From contig NW_026947514.1 of the NCBI RefSeq assembly GCF_034190915.1, positions 3,679,701 to 3,743,700 on the forward strand: a stretch of 64,000 nt of DNA, in the 5' to 3' direction. The DNA is from Cavia porcellus. Taxonomy: Eukaryota; Chordata; Mammalia; Rodentia; Caviidae. Shown piece after piece: positions 11,166 to 23,539 of this stretch (within the stretch, counting starts at the first letter, position 1; every line of letters starts with the position of its first letter). Both the position numbers and the translations under genes were made by a program. The notes below the pieces were generated by a model. The model did not search any database, was not told the origin of the DNA, and saw only the letters and a list, made by a program, of their open reading frames with translations.

Positions 11166-14100
11166 ATAAGCCTATTTCGTATTTTCATGAATTGGTGACT
11201 TTTTTGATACTGTAACTCAGTGTACAGAACTCCATTCATCACGATACTTGTTTTATAGCACAGCCCCATGAAGGGCCCATGATTAACCTTCGTTTATATG
11301 AATTAAGTCCTTGTTTATATTTAACGTTCAAAATACTCCCACGAACCAAGCATCTAACCCCACCAAGGGAGTAGCCATAGCCACAGGATTGTACACTTTA
11401 AATCTATAAAAAATGAAGTGTAAAAATTCAGTTTCTCCTACACATTAAACCCCATTTTCAAGTACTCAGTAGCTCCCATGGCTCCCGGCTGATTTAATGG
11501 ACAGAACTAATTCCTGAATGTCCCCAGCATGGCAGAAAGCTCAGATGGACAGAGCTAACAGTCTGGAACTGTTTTTAATGAACCTTACTAGAATATCTGT
11601 GCCCGTACTCATGATCTGCTTTCCTCTTCAGTTCTCTTTTATTGGATTTGATCATTTCTAAAGAAGTTTTCCTAAGCAACTATCTTAGCTAGTTTCCTCA
11701 TCCCTGGAACAAAGCACCAAACTAGAGGAGAGGTTCACCTCGGCTCACGGTTTCCGGAATGCCAGTCCATGGTTGGCAGCTTCAAATGTCAAAAGGGCAT
11801 GGAAAGCTGCTTATGATGGCATTCAGGAAACAGCGCCAAGGGAGGAGCCAAGAGGGAGACATGTCACCGCCCCTGGGGACTAACCTCTAATCAGACCCCA
11901 CGGCCTACCAGTAAGCCAGCTTTGAATTAATACCTCACTGGGCCAATCCACCAATGAGCACACCCTCCACTCCACAACCTAATCACCTTCCAAACACACG
12001 AGCCTTTGGGCAAAGCCCATGTTCTAAACTGTGAAGGCAACCATAAACCTGATCCCTCGATCCACAGCTAGCACACTGGACACAGAATTTCAGTTCAGTT
12101 TATGATCCTTGCTCAAAGACTAAGTAACCTAGATCTATATTTGCAGAAAAATGTTTAAACACACTATGTACACATACACAGTGAAACACAAACAACCAGA
12201 CCAAAAAAAACACCCAAAAAACTAAACAGGCCAGGTTATCTTCCTGGCGGTCAGGAGAACAGATAAAATAAACTTCAGTCCTTCCAACTGAGCTCCCTCT
12301 CATCAGCAGCCCTTGCTTGGGTCTTTGCTATGTTTATGGAACTTTTTACCTTCAGTGCTCAAATCAACGGCCAACACCAACGGTACATGGCTAATTGCTC
12401 AACCAACACACATCACTTTAAAAGCACCATGGATGCCCATAATCAGAATGATCGTAATTCTAGGACAATGAGCACTGATTTCACTCTGATTTGGTCTTCA
12501 GGTCTCCCTCAAGAGAAGAACTATCAATCCTAGCCCTGCTGGGACAGAAATTCAGGAAAGAGGGCTCCAAACGTGTCCAGCACACTTTCCACTGGACATT
12601 TCTTTATTCTGATACCAGCCTGCTGCCTAGGACACCTCCCAGAGCCAGATCGTGCTCATGGCCAACTTGTTTATCCCAAGAGACGCCCTTAGAAGTCTTG
12701 TCTAAGCTGCGTTCTACGTACTCCAACAGGAAAACCATTCTCCAGAGGACCCGTGACCTGGAAACAGCAAAGAACCAGGTCTGTTGGTCACACAAGACAC
12801 AAGGACACAGAGGGGACCGCAGAAGCGGTTGGTCACGTACAGACCTCAAGAGCCTAAGACAGCCTTCCTCAAGTGACCTCCTGAAGAAAGGATGCTCTCT
12901 TTGGGTCAGAGCTGAGGCTTTAAACATATGGTTTGGGCTGTGGGAGGCCGTGGAGTGTACTGAGCTGTCCCCTAGGGATGGGCTCAGCAGGAGGCAGTCA
13001 CAAGTCTGCCCCACTGAGGAACAGAAGGAGGTGGAGAACCGGAAACTGAGGGTGACTGAGCCTGCTTCGGGTCCGAGGAAGTTAAGCTCACTGTCAAATG
13101 GATGCCAAAGCAGCAGAAAAACTGGACACTGTGCAGTGTTATTATCTGTGTCCGGAATTGGCCCTCTCTTGATTTATCCATTAAATTTTTCATCCATTCA
13201 CTTATGTATTCATACATACTCATGAGCAATGCTCTAGCCAAAGATTCCAGAACACAACTATTACCTGAATCTTCTCCAATGCTTTATTTAGGTAGAGGCA
13301 GAATCTTTGAGAATATTGCCTGTGAGCAGAAACAAAGAAGCGGGCAACAGAAAGAAACTATCAGAAAAATCAGCACCGCGGAGCATCGGCTAGGAGGCCC
13401 CTGGTAGAACTGAAAAAGCCTTGGTTGACAAAATACTAGCCTCACTGTCCAGTCTCGGCCCTCATGAATTTTAGCCCCTAACATATCACAGAAACATGCA
13501 CCTTAAACCTAATTCATAGAAAACTACCACTGTCTTCCTTCTTTCTGGGTGACCTGGTAGGAAACTGTTACACAAAGCAAGACACGGATATTAAAAGAAG
13601 AACTGTATCATACTAAGGCAAAGAGTGTAGATATTATTGTTGCAAGGCCTCTGATGTTTGGAGAATCGTGTAAGTATAAATTACAGATCATGTTGCACTG
13701 TCTTCCTTAGTCCGTGTTAAACCTTCTTTGGTTTTATTTATGTCTGTACCCATTTAGGCTTACTAAATCCATAAGCAGACACGAACCCACCACCAACACA
13801 AAAGCTAGAGACTCGCGAGACAGACGTGACACCTGGGCGGACCTGGGACCCAAACAGAGAGACAGAGCAAGGCGGAGATGCACAGATGTGCCACTGTTCC
13901 CTTTGCTCATTTCCTGCGCAGAGGGCAGCCTGGTGATATTCGGCTTCGTTTGCTGCTGGTTATCCTAACTAGGTTAACCAGCCTTGGTTCGTGAGTGTCC
14001 CATCTTGAGTTTTATGTACAGAAACATTCGTGTTTAATAAGGCAATAAATACTCACGCACCAGTCACCCAGCTCAAAATCACAGACGCGCCGTTACCCAC

Positions 14101-14689
14101 AGGGCTCGGGCCTGGCCTGCTGTCCATGGGATGGGGTCCAAGTTGTCCATCGGAGCGTGGCATCACCTTCACCACGAGGCCTACTTTCTGCAGAACACAA
14201 GGCAGGTATTAAAATGGATCCAGTACCAACCAGACAACCTAGACGGTCCTGGCAAGCAGAGCAGGATTAGTTGTAATCTTCCGATGATGACACAGTCTCC
14301 ACCACCAGCCCGCACAATCTCCTGTTTCTTTGTAGTGGTTTATTCATCTTTATTGTTACAATGAATACACATTCATTCACCACCCAAATTCAAAACACAA
14401 ACAGGTACAGTGACAGCCATCTGTCTGCAGGTTTCCAGTCCACGGATGAACCCGCGAGATTCTTCCCGACTGACTCAGAGACACCGAATTAAATAATAAC
14501 TTGGATTCCAGATACAATCTCTTTCCTAGTCTCCCTTTATAGCTTTTAAATACAATCTGCACAAATGAATCCAGCAATAATCCTGAGCAAAAACATCTTT
14601 AGCCTATCCAACTGCTTGTCACCCGCAGAGGTAAAAGTCTCCTTCTGTGGTCCATAGTGAGCAACTGCATCTTAATTATATCATTTCAT
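11166..14689. other. Non-coding apart from a possible LTR fragment
   Basis: Includes a 244-codon + frame (12491-13225) of mixed composition without recognisable domains, opposed by another frame. Treated as chance or as MEG8-side exon sequence. Confidence 0.35.
11690..12040. mobile_element. Possible LTR fragment (ERVL-MaLR type)
   Basis: Shows the word order CTAGTTTCCTCATCCCTGGA, GGCTCACGG, CATGGAAAGCTGCTTATGAT, ACATGTC, CCAATCACC-like and CACCTTCC, as in MaLR LTRs. No clear ends. Weak call. Confidence 0.3.
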
Positions 14690-14856
14690 TTTATTTTTTT
14701 TTATTTGTCTTTTTCAGACAGGGCCTCACTAGGCACTATGCCGGCTGGCCTTGAGTTCACATTGTAGCCCAGGTTGATCTCAAACTCCCTCTGACTCTCC
14801 TGCCTCAGCCTCCCGAGTTCTGGGATTACAGGTGTGTGCCACCTCACCCACTTTGT
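14690..14856 (-). mobile_element. B1-like SINE
   Basis: T-rich start, then CAGACAGGGCCTCACTAGGC and CTGCCTCAGCCTCCCGAGTT. Confidence 0.88.
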
Positions 14857-14890
14857 ATCTTAATTCATAGTTCAAAAAATATCATTTTCA

Positions 14891-14990
14891 CGGCTGGAGA
14901 CTTAGCTCAGCAGCATAAGTGCCTGCCTGGCAACTATAAGGTCATGAGTTCAATCCCTGGTACCACCCAAAAAAAAAAAAAAAAAAAAAC
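14891..14990 (+). mobile_element. ID-type SINE
   Basis: GGCTGGAGACTTAGCTCAGC to CAATCCCTGGTACC plus A tail. Confidence 0.9.
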
Positions 14991-14994
14991 CAAG

Positions 14995-15080
14995 GGCTGG
15001 GGATTTAGTTCAGCAGCATAAGCACCTGCCTTGCAGGAGGTCATGAGTTCAATCCCCAGTACTGATTAAAAAAAAAAATC
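14995..15080 (+). mobile_element. ID-type SINE
   Basis: GGGCTGGGGATTTAGTTCAG to CAATCCCCAGTACTG plus A tail, tandem to the preceding ID. Confidence 0.92.
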
Positions 15081-15164
15081 ATTTTCATGATCCAAGTGTG
15101 GCTTTTTTCTTCTTTGTTGTACAGTCATTTAATTCTTTCTTTTTTTCTTTTATTTTTTATTAAT

Positions 15165-15316
15165 TAATTTATTTTTTTTGAGACAGGGTCTCACTGCAGT
15201 TCTGGCTGGCCTTGAGCTCACTTTGTAGCCCAGGCTGGTCTCGAACCCACAATGATCCTCCTGCTTCAGCCTCCCAAGTGCTGGGATTACAGGCGCGTGC
15301 CACCACGCCCAGCCAC
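15165..15316 (-). mobile_element. B1-like SINE
   Basis: GAGACAGGGTCTCACTGCAG to GATTACAGGCGCGTGCCACC; well preserved. Confidence 0.93.
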
Positions 15317-16375
15317 TTAATTCATTTCTAACCACAAAGCAAGTACACCACCTAGACTCAAGAGTGATGACACTGTGTATCTCTACGTCCCACACCAGTG
15401 TCACTGGCCTGGAACTCGCTGAGGACTCCGTAACTCCAAGCAAAGGCAGAGCAGACAGGTACTTAACTCGCAGGGGTCGGTGTGTGAGGAATTCAGGGAG
15501 ACCGACAGGTGCCCACTTTGAGCTGTGGGAAGAGCAGGGTGCAGGGTCCTGAACTACAGCAGGGCAACTACAGTCACTAACGACCGATGCCAGAAACGGG
15601 CAGAGAAAACGCATCTCCAGGTTTCCTGCCATGTGCACAGAAGAGGAAATTATGTGAGACGGCATGACAGAAAGAAATATCGAAAAATTAACACCGCCAG
15701 CTGGCTGGGTGATGGTGACCATTTCACAGTGTCTGCCAACATCACATGGGAAACCTGCATAATTTTTAAGTCAACTGAATCCAAAGAAACAGGAGGGCTG
15801 GGACACACACCATCACCCGCACTCTACCTCCACGTGGGCCATCCTCTGTACTGACGAATGGGACCTCGATGAGCCCGGTGTCTCCTGCTGCACGGCCTCT
15901 CTGGCAGAGGATCCCCGAGGGTCCTTCGGAGGGTCGCAGAAGCCATGCTGGAAGGAACCAAGTCACTCACTGGTCACTTTTGCACATTAATGTCAGGTTA
16001 GTGGACATGAATTAAGCACAAGGCTTTCCCCAGCAGACTCTCACATTGATTACATTATTTCCTACTCCTTTGTGATTTTTAACAATAAAATTAACATCCA
16101 CATGCCACCCCAAGCTCTTTATGTCCCTCAGGGGTGGTGAATGAATCCGGGTCCTTGGCTTGTCCCCCTACCCTTCCATGTCACTGCCAGGCCTCGCTCT
16201 TAATTTAGCCACAGCTATGACCGCTTGTGACAAACCCTACCTGGCCCCCTCACCCATCTCCCTCCCTGGCCCTTAAGCAACCACTCCTAAGTCTCCTGGG
16301 CCCCCTGACCTGCCCCCTTTACATGTGTCAATGTTAACACTTCCGCCGTGTGTGCGGATTATTAAAATGTCTTTT
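15317..16375. other. Non-coding, nothing recognised
   Basis: Moderate GC; open frames antisense to SINE sequence are artefacts. Confidence 0.35.
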
Positions 16376-16515
16376 CGTTGGGCGTGGTGGGGCACGCCTG
16401 TAGTCCCAGCACTGAGGCTGAAGCAGGAGGATCACCACAAGTTCGAGGCGAGCCTGGGCTACATAATGAGTTCTAGGCCAGCCTGAACTACATAGCGAGA
16501 CCCTGACTCAAAAGT
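16376..16515 (+). mobile_element. B1-like SINE
   Basis: GGGCGTGGTGGGGCACGCCT to GAGACCCTGACTCAAAAG. Confidence 0.92.
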
Positions 16516-16939
16516 TCACGAGTCTTCCGTGGAGTGGTGGCTTCTGAGCCCCGTACAGGATGCAGGGCTGAAAGCTAGAGAAGTCAAACTATAGGTGTGA
16601 AAGATACAAGCTCAAAGTCTAAGCCCGCCCACCCTGGTTTCCAAAGAGGTCTCCAAGCCAGACCCCTGTGCTCTGTGCCCCCGATGGCCCCGTGGTCTGG
16701 GCACACACTTTGCTACCACAGTGCCCACCACCAAATCCAACTTGGGTCCCCAAATAGCTGAGGGACACTGGGGAAACTGACCGACCTCCCTCTGCCCTTG
16801 CCCACCTCCAACGCAGTCCCATCACTTGTCCCCAACAAAATTAGTTGTTCTTTTCTTGCCCCGGTCAGGCAGGCGAAACCCTCCCATGCCATCTCTGAGC
16901 CCCTCCAAAGTTCTGCTCCCTCGGCAGCAGCGCCCGAGC

Positions 16940-17095
16940 TGTGGTGCTTGACAGACAGACAGACCAGGTTCCACCCCAGCAGGCACTCATGAGCTGTGTA
17001 ACTGCAGAGACGTGACCTGGCCTCTCTATCTTGTACCCCGACTTGCACGATTTGCAGAATGAGGACAGCAACACCTTGCTGGGTTCATCGTGAGA
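16940..17095 (+). mobile_element. MIR SINE overlapping mir-370
   Basis: The + strand aligns along the MIR core: CCAGGTTCCACCCCAGCAGG for the CCTGGGTTCGAATCCCGGCT part, then GAGCTGTGTAAC, CCTCTCT, AGAATGAGGACAGCAACACC and GGTTCATCGTGAG. mir-370 occupies its antisense strand. Confidence 0.7.
16957..17031 (-). ncRNA. MIR370: mir-370 precursor
   Basis: A 75-nt - strand hairpin. miR-370-3p at 16963-16984 and miR-370-5p at 16998-17019 both equal the human mature sequences. It lies about 22.4 kb from mir-136 on the MEG8 side, comparable to about 26 kb in human. The opposite (+) strand of the hairpin and its flank aligns to a MIR SINE. Confidence 0.97.
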
Positions 17096-17737
17096 GTGAA
17101 GGTCAACGGACGCCCCCGCCCTTCACATGCCCAGGTCTCGGCAACGTCCCACCCACACTCGCGGCCCACCCCAATGGCCCCACAGTGCCTGATCAGATTT
17201 GAGAGAGGAATTATCTCGGCATTGGGGCTAAGCGTGTTGGGACATTTAAGCCTCCGCAGGACACTGTCGGGGCCTGCTCTTTCTTAGGACATTGCTATCA
17301 AAACTCAAACAAGTGCCCTGGAAGACAGAAACTCAACCACAAGATGCGCTTCGGAAAACTGAAATCTCTAGGGGAAAAGGATGGCTGACTCGGGGTACCT
17401 GTTGCTCCCTGGAAACCAGAGGCACCTCTTCCTGACAGTGTGGTTTCCCTCACTGCCTCCTAGACAGCGCCCAGCTCACTGGCCTCAGAGCCGCTGAGAG
17501 GCGAAACCATTCCCTAAATTATGTGTGCCATGATAATGTCACCTACACAGAAATGCAGCCATTCGGGGACCTCCATAAGGCAGTCCCCAAAAAATCACAG
17601 GCGTTAGGGGCCTCCCCAGCAGTCAGTGTCGCCTCTGCCTCTCTTCCCTCATCTCCCTCCCAGGCCCAGAGCTAAGGGCAGACCCCTCCCGGCGCAGGCA
17701 GTGTTAATATTGTACCTCCTGTACCCGGCACGGAGTG

Positions 17738-17832
17738 TTGCCAGCATGCACAAGCATACATTATCTTGTTTGATCCTCACAATAGCCCTGTGAATTAGAC
17801 ATAATAATCATAATTAGCCAATATTGGTGAAT
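17738..17832 (-). mobile_element. MIR fragment
   Basis: Reverse of the MIR 3' half: TTGTTTGATCCTCACAATAG, CCCTGTGAATTAG. Confidence 0.6.
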
Positions 17833-18779
17833 GCATACTCTCAACCAAGCGTCAGCCGCTGCTTTGTGCACCGTGGCATTCCATGGTGTGGGGACCTTTC
17901 ACAGCTTCACCCTTTTTGGCCCCTAAAAAGTTTTCTGCTCACTTAGTCTGTCTCAGACACTGGGACAGGGTCTCGGGGCCCAGGAATGAACAAAGCAGAC
18001 CAAGTCCTCCGAGAAGGAACCGCCCCCCTGTGGGCGGAGACAGGAGCAGAGAACCTGCAACATAAACAAGGAAGCTTGGAGGAGCGAACAGGGATGTGAA
18101 CGGAGGGGAAGCGAGCAGCAGGACACAGCAGTGCATGCACCCGCGGAGACGGGGAGAGTCACAAAGGCACCCCAAGTCCTGCTTCATGCACGGGGAAACT
18201 GAGTCTTCCAAAGGGTGACACGTGTGGCGAGGGCAGTGTGGCAGGGAGCAGGGCACTGTTTCTCTCTGGATGTGTGCGTGTACAATGCGACGTGCGTGTG
18301 CCAAGGTGAAGGGGTTGGCAGGACACCCCAGGAGCAGAGGGCCCCTCCTAGAGGCACCAAGTGTCCTTCGTGGCCACGTCACCTCTAGGAAGACCTGCAG
18401 GGCTCTCTCAGATTCTGCAGCCAAGAGGCGCCAAGATTACAGTTGAAACCCAACACAAGCCAGGGTGGGGCAGCCTCCTGCCACCAGGCTGCAGGGACGC
18501 ACTGGTACCCCACCTGGGTACCAGGGACCCCACCACACGACAGCTACCTGTTCTGCATGGCAACCCTGCTCAGGGCTGGATCTCCCCCCACATGGGCCAT
18601 GTCCACTACCAAAACTAAAACCTTCTGGCCGCAAACTTGTGTTTTCATTTCTATTTCACCAACTCGCTCCCCGAAACTCCACCCCTGCCCGAGTACCTGT
18701 GCAAGTCTCTAAAATACACGTCAAGCTTCTTACCAAAGGTAGCCAGTGACATCTCAGTGGGAATAGCTACAACAATTAT

Positions 18780-18985
18780 AACCAGATTGGAAGGAAGTAT
18801 TGGAGTGCCCACACCATGGGACGCACTCTCCTAAGTGCGTTCTATGTTCCAATCACTCATATCTCCATGACCCCTTCATAAGACACTACTGAATTTCCAA
18901 ATTACAATTGAAAAACTGAGGCACAGAGACGAAATGCTTTGTCCAATCTCAAAAACCAGGAAATGACGGAGCGGGAAGGGAACCC
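18780..18985 (-). mobile_element. MIR element
   Basis: AAAACTGAGGCACAGAGACG with upstream ATCTCCATGACCCCTTCATA: reverse of the MIR core and 3' part. Confidence 0.65.
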
Positions 18986-19339
18986 TCACTTGGCTTTAGT
19001 TTCTCAGACCAGATCTGCTAAATCTCAGGTGGTGCCGCAGGAAGCTTTCGGCTCCTCTGCTGTGGGCTGCCGCCCTCACTTGCCCAGCTCCCCCGGCTAT
19101 GTATTCACGCCCACCATGAGTTTCTGTTGGCATCACAAAACAAATGCCAGCAATCTGATCTGCTGGGTTCATTACCCTGTAGGATGTCCATGAAGTGTAC
19201 AGCCAGTGTTGGGATGATCATGGCACAGGGTGCTCTAAAGAAGGGGTCAGTGGAGAAATGAGCGAGCAGGTGAGAGATAAACTAGGGTAAACACGTGTGA
19301 ACCCGCAGGGGCAAAGTTTTTTCAGGCACAAAGAATGCA

Positions 19340-19458
19340 GGGTCCAGGTAAGACAGTATACACCTGTGATCGCAGAACTTGGGGGGCTAAGGCAGGAGGC
19401 CATGCCGAGCGATGCAGGGAATTCACAGCCAGCTTGGGTTAGAGTGAAGCAGTGTCTC
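19340..19458 (+). mobile_element. B1-like SINE
   Basis: TACACCTGTGATCGCAGAAC, GGCTAAGGCAGGAGG and GAAGCAGTGTCTCAGA. Confidence 0.75.
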
Positions 19459-19505
19459 AGAGACAGACAGACGGACAGACAGATAGAGACAGAGAGAGTG
19501 AGTTA
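19459..19505. repeat. GACA/GATA-rich microsatellite at a SINE tail
   Basis: GACAGACAGACGGACAGACA-type run at the 3' end of the B1 element to its left. Confidence 0.8.
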
Positions 19506-20059
19506 GAGGGACGGTGTGGGTTGGAACAGAAGACCAGGGCTCAAATGAGGGTCTGAATTTACTTCCTCTGTGGCTCTGACAGGTCCTGGCCAAAGCCTAA
19601 CCCTGACTGTCCTCCTGTCTTCACTGAAGACCACAACCGTGACCACTGAGGTTACTGTGTGGCCACGTGCTGGCGAGGCACTGGCTGTGGGGCTGGGCTA
19701 GGGACAAAGTCTTGCAGGACAGCCAGTGCAGTTGGCTGCCCGCTGTCCCAGTGCTGTGTAAAGTTCAGGGACTGAGAGCTGGTACCCAGCTGCTCCAGGA
19801 CCACAGCTGGGACTTGGTTCCCGCAACCTGGTAGCCCACCTGTTGCTGCACAGCCCCTGAGCCTGCTCTGGGCTCTACTCTGGAGGAATGTCTCTTGCAG
19901 AGCAGGCCAACCTCTGACCTTGGTGACATGCCACGTGTTCTCTCTCCCACCCGCCACCTGCCCTCCCGCATCATCATCTTACCAGAGTCCAGCAGCACGC
20001 AGCTCTCTCTCCTGTAGATTTGGCAGAAGAATCAGACACACCCAAGCTGGCACCCTGGG

Positions 20060-20132
20060 TCCTGAATTCAACCCAATCACGGGCAAGTTACTAGCTTCCC
20101 AAGGGCCTCGCATCTGTAAAATAAAGGACAGG
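20060..20132 (+). mobile_element. MIR fragment
   Basis: GGGCAAGTTACTAGCTTCCC then CGCATCTGTAAAATAAAGG. Confidence 0.55.
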
Positions 20133-20392
20133 AGAGGGAGCCAGGATGTGGATTCAAGTCAGCATGGACATCCCAGTTGTTGGCCATGTAAACTGTCATT
20201 AAACGCCCATTCCCTCTTTCTCTGCTTCTGGGCTAGGATTCATGCAGGAAAAGCACTGTGTCTGGCACATGGGGTCGAGAAACGCTTTTCAGAAACCGTC
20301 TCCCACGTCAGAATGGTGTGTGTTTCCCTGCACTCCGCAAAGCTGGGCCTTGGCCAGGGTGTCTTGGGTTGAGAGTCCTGGACTCACAGAAG

Positions 20393-20411
20393 AGTGCCAC
20401 CTAGTGGACTG
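20393..20411 (-). promoter_or_regulatory. Predicted CTCF binding site
   Basis: Read on the - strand, AGTCCACTAGGTGGCACTC closely matches the CTCF core (CCASYAGRKGGCRSY). It lies between the mir-341-like locus and mir-370. Motif match only. Confidence 0.45.
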
Positions 20412-20606
20412 GCCGCCTGCAGGGCCCCCTGTGGGTCCCCACCCACCAGAGCATGCTACTGGGCAGCTGAGCTAGAAGCTGTGAGGTCCAAACAGACCTG
20501 GCCCCCTAAACTGCAGGCTGCCTTTGGTGAGAAGTGATATGTGCACAGTCTTAATCATTCGGGGCCATGAACAGCCAGGGACCTTTGTTTAGTGGATAAT
20601 GGCGAG

Positions 20607-20633
20607 TTTTTGTTTTGTTTTGTTTTGTTTTGC
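20607..20633. repeat. (GTTTT)n microsatellite
   Basis: Five to six GTTTT units. Confidence 0.9.
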
Positions 20634-21089
20634 CTACCCCAGCCCAACTCTGCTTTGGAGGTTTCTGGGGAAAAGGAGAACTCTAGCAAGCCAGTCTGCT
20701 GAGAGTGTGGCATGTATAAGACAGGTGGCAAAGGCTTCACAGGTATCACCACCAACCCTCAGGAGCCCCAGGAGACACTCAGAACTTGTCTACTGTCCCT
20801 AAGAAAACAGAGGCCTGTTTCTGACCTAAGGTCTGGACAGATGTTCAAATCCCAGCATGTGTAAACCACACTCACCTTCTGGAGCCCAGGAATCTTTAGG
20901 AAGTATGGAAGACAGTTTGGACACAGACTTGACCACACCAACTGTACGAGAAGTGGGATCCCATCCGGGACACCTGAAGGCGGGACGAGGGCTGCAGGAT
21001 AGTAAAGACATGCTGTTAATTTTTCACTGTGATGCTGGCGTGATGCTTGTATTTTTGTGAACAAAGAGAGTCCCTTTTTAGAGAAACAT

Positions 21090-21352
21090 ACTTAGAAAAT
21101 GCTCAGAGGGCCCTATACACGGTGTCTGGAAATTGCTTCCAAACAGTTCTGCGGGGAGTGGGGGAGCATGGGGTATAGTGTGGCGTGCCTATAAGGGAAA
21201 TGAGAGAATGGGATTTAAGAGCAACTATCAGGTGCCAGCAGTATAAAAGTTAAAACTGTGGTTTTGAAAACTGTTATTTCACCTATTATTGTGTTACTTG
21301 AAATTTTCCATAATAAAAGGTTTTTTACATCTACAAGTAAAAAAAAAAACAC
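21090..21352 (+). mobile_element. L1 (L1M-type) 3' end
   Basis: Ends in ACTTGAAATTTTCCATAATA, AAAGG and an A-rich tail, the familiar end of older mammalian L1 elements. The left limit is approximate. Confidence 0.55.
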
Positions 21353-22059
21353 ATAAAAATGCAGGAGATGAGCAGGTGGGATGCTCAGAGGATTTGAGAG
21401 CAAAAAGGGGCGTACGCTGCAGCTCAACGCTGGGGGCTGATCACCCTGGAGCAGCTGCCAGAGGGGCAAGTCACTCCCAGTCGGGTGACCCCAGTATACC
21501 AACACCCACGAGCGCTTCCCAACCCTCCAGTCCCCAAAGCTAGCTCTAGGCTGGCCGTCCTGCCCCTCGAGCACCCCCAGACCCGGCCCTAGCTCTGAAA
21601 GGGCATCTGTGGGCATCTGTCTTCACCGCAGACTGGACACCTGATGCATCTTTCCCTGGGATGCTACCATCGGTGTGTTTACTGCGACAACGCTGTCACC
21701 CGTCAGACATGCTTCCAAGGAAGACCTTAGAGTGGTGGGTACGGCCATGTGGGCAGGCTTCTGCTGTCTGGCCCCCAAATACCTTTTTGCTTTTGTTTTT
21801 GTTTTCGTTTTTGTCTGGGGGTAGTTGTTTGTTATTGTTGCCTTTGAAGATGTACAAAAATTAGTGTTTATTTCCCTAAAACTGTGTGTCAAGCTTTCCC
21901 AGCCTATTCAAGCCCTTCTCTTTACTGTCACAGTGCAGCAAAGTAGGCTGCCTGGGGTCCTCGCCCACCTTCCAGGCCCCTGCTGACCACAGCCGTGCCC
22001 TGTGTGTCCTCCCTTCACTGGGCTTCTGCAGCAGCCAGAGTCCTGGTCCCTGGGCTTCC

Positions 22060-22345
22060 GGCTTCCCAGGCCCCAGCCGCGCAGCCACTGCGCACGGGCA
22101 GAGCCCCAGTGTGCTGCTGCCCTCAGCCTCCCTTCCCGCTTTGGGAAGGGACGCCCGCCCGCCTGCACGCCCGCCGGGCAGCTCGGGCAGCTCCGACCCT
22201 CCGGGCAGCTGCTGCGGCGCGTCTCTCCATCCGCCCTCCCTGGCGCCCCCTACCCAGGACGCGGTCGCCCCAACTGCCTGCCCACTCACATCTGCCGCTA
22301 CGCAGCCGAAGCCAAAGCTCCGGCCCCTCTGGACGGCTCCCCCTC
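22060..22345. promoter_or_regulatory. Small CpG-rich segment
   Basis: Dense CpG and CCCGCC motifs, including CTGCGGCGCGTCTC and GGCGCCCCCTACCC; the latter resembles half of a CTCF motif. It could be a minor promoter or insulator element in the MEG8 interval. There is no transcript evidence. Confidence 0.35.
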
Positions 22346-23321
22346 CTCACTTTCCTATGGACTCAAAAGTGTGGCCCAGGCAGCCCCCTTGTGGCACTTG
22401 GGGGCGCCACAGACTCTTGGCTCCGGTCTGAAGAATTCAGACTGTTTCCACCGCACCGTGAGTTGGCACAAATCTTCAGTGGCCCAAGTCCTGCCGGATG
22501 CAGAGCTCCACTGCGCCGCTGCTCTGAGTAGGGGGCACAGCTCTCCCCTTCCTCCCCATCCACACTCCTCCCTCCTCCCCACCGGAAGGGAAGGGGCGCC
22601 TGCCGGCAGACGGCAACGCTCCTGTTGAATATTGCTTTGACAAGCAGACAGGTGTCTGGCAGCTGCAGCAGTGGCCAGGAGACACTGTGGGGACAGGGTC
22701 TTTGCCAGTGGTGACGTTTGGTTTCCATCTCTAGCTCACAGGTGGGGATCTAAGGTGAGAAGGGCCCGAGCCCCTGTGTGAGTCAAAGGAAGGGCTGGGG
22801 ACCCTCTGCCCACCAGTGGACGGAGCTTGGGGCACTTCTCTTAGGCCAGGGGCTGCCCCTTGAAGAGGTGCCCACTACCAGGCACCCAGCTGTCGACCCT
22901 CCAAGCTGGCTCTTTCCACTGGGTTCCCCGGAGGGCCCCTGGATGCCCCCCCCCACGCTCTCCAACTCACTGTCCACATAAACAAACCCCAGACCCCCTC
23001 TGTCTCTACCTGCAATCTGCTTGCAGACAGGCAGAGCCCTCTCTACGTCAGGTTAATAATGCCATTTTCATAAGCCTCTGCCCATAGGTGCTAACACCTA
23101 ATTTTGAATCTGCCCTTCAAACGGATTGGGCCACAGAGGAGCTGGGATCTCAAGCACCGCTGGGAGGTGCTTATAACTAATCAATCCATCCCCTGCCCAC
23201 CCACACCCCCCAGCACTCAGCACAGCCTCGCTGAGCTGTCTCCAGCAGCAGGGTGTGGTGGGGAGCCTCGGAGAGCTTGGGCTATCTGGCCTCTCACCAG
23301 CTGGCAGTCGGTGAGTATGGG

Positions 23322-23378
23322 ATTTTGCCTTTCTGTGCCTCAGTTTCTACATCAATCAAATGGGGATCTTAAGAGTTG
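23322..23378 (+). mobile_element. MIR fragment
   Basis: TGTGCCTCAGTTTCTACATC then AAATGGGGATCTTAAGAG. Confidence 0.6.
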
Positions 23379-23539
23379 AGCTCTGGCTTATCGGGTTCCA
23401 GACAGAAAGCCCAGCTTAGGACTTACAGATGAGCCTGCACAGATGTTTACTGCTACCACTCACCCTGATCCCTTTGATCTGGAGTGCCTCCTGACTGCTC
23501 CCTATCTCTTTCCCCAACAGACCAACAGAGCTCAGGGGA

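Larger units (their letters stand above)
17096..23321. other. MEG8-interval sequence between mir-370 and the mir-341-like locus
   Basis: Apart from the SINE/MIR/L1 pieces, microsatellites, CTCF motif and CpG-rich segment listed, I see no gene. Many mid-length frames overlap on both strands, as expected in GC-rich DNA. Confidence 0.4.

Noticed and set aside
12491..13225. 244-codon + frame
   Set aside because: No domain or family resemblance, and a competing frame on the other strand.
22230..22260. GGCGCCCCCTACCC as a CTCF site
   Set aside because: Only half of the motif matches; kept only as part of the CpG-rich segment.
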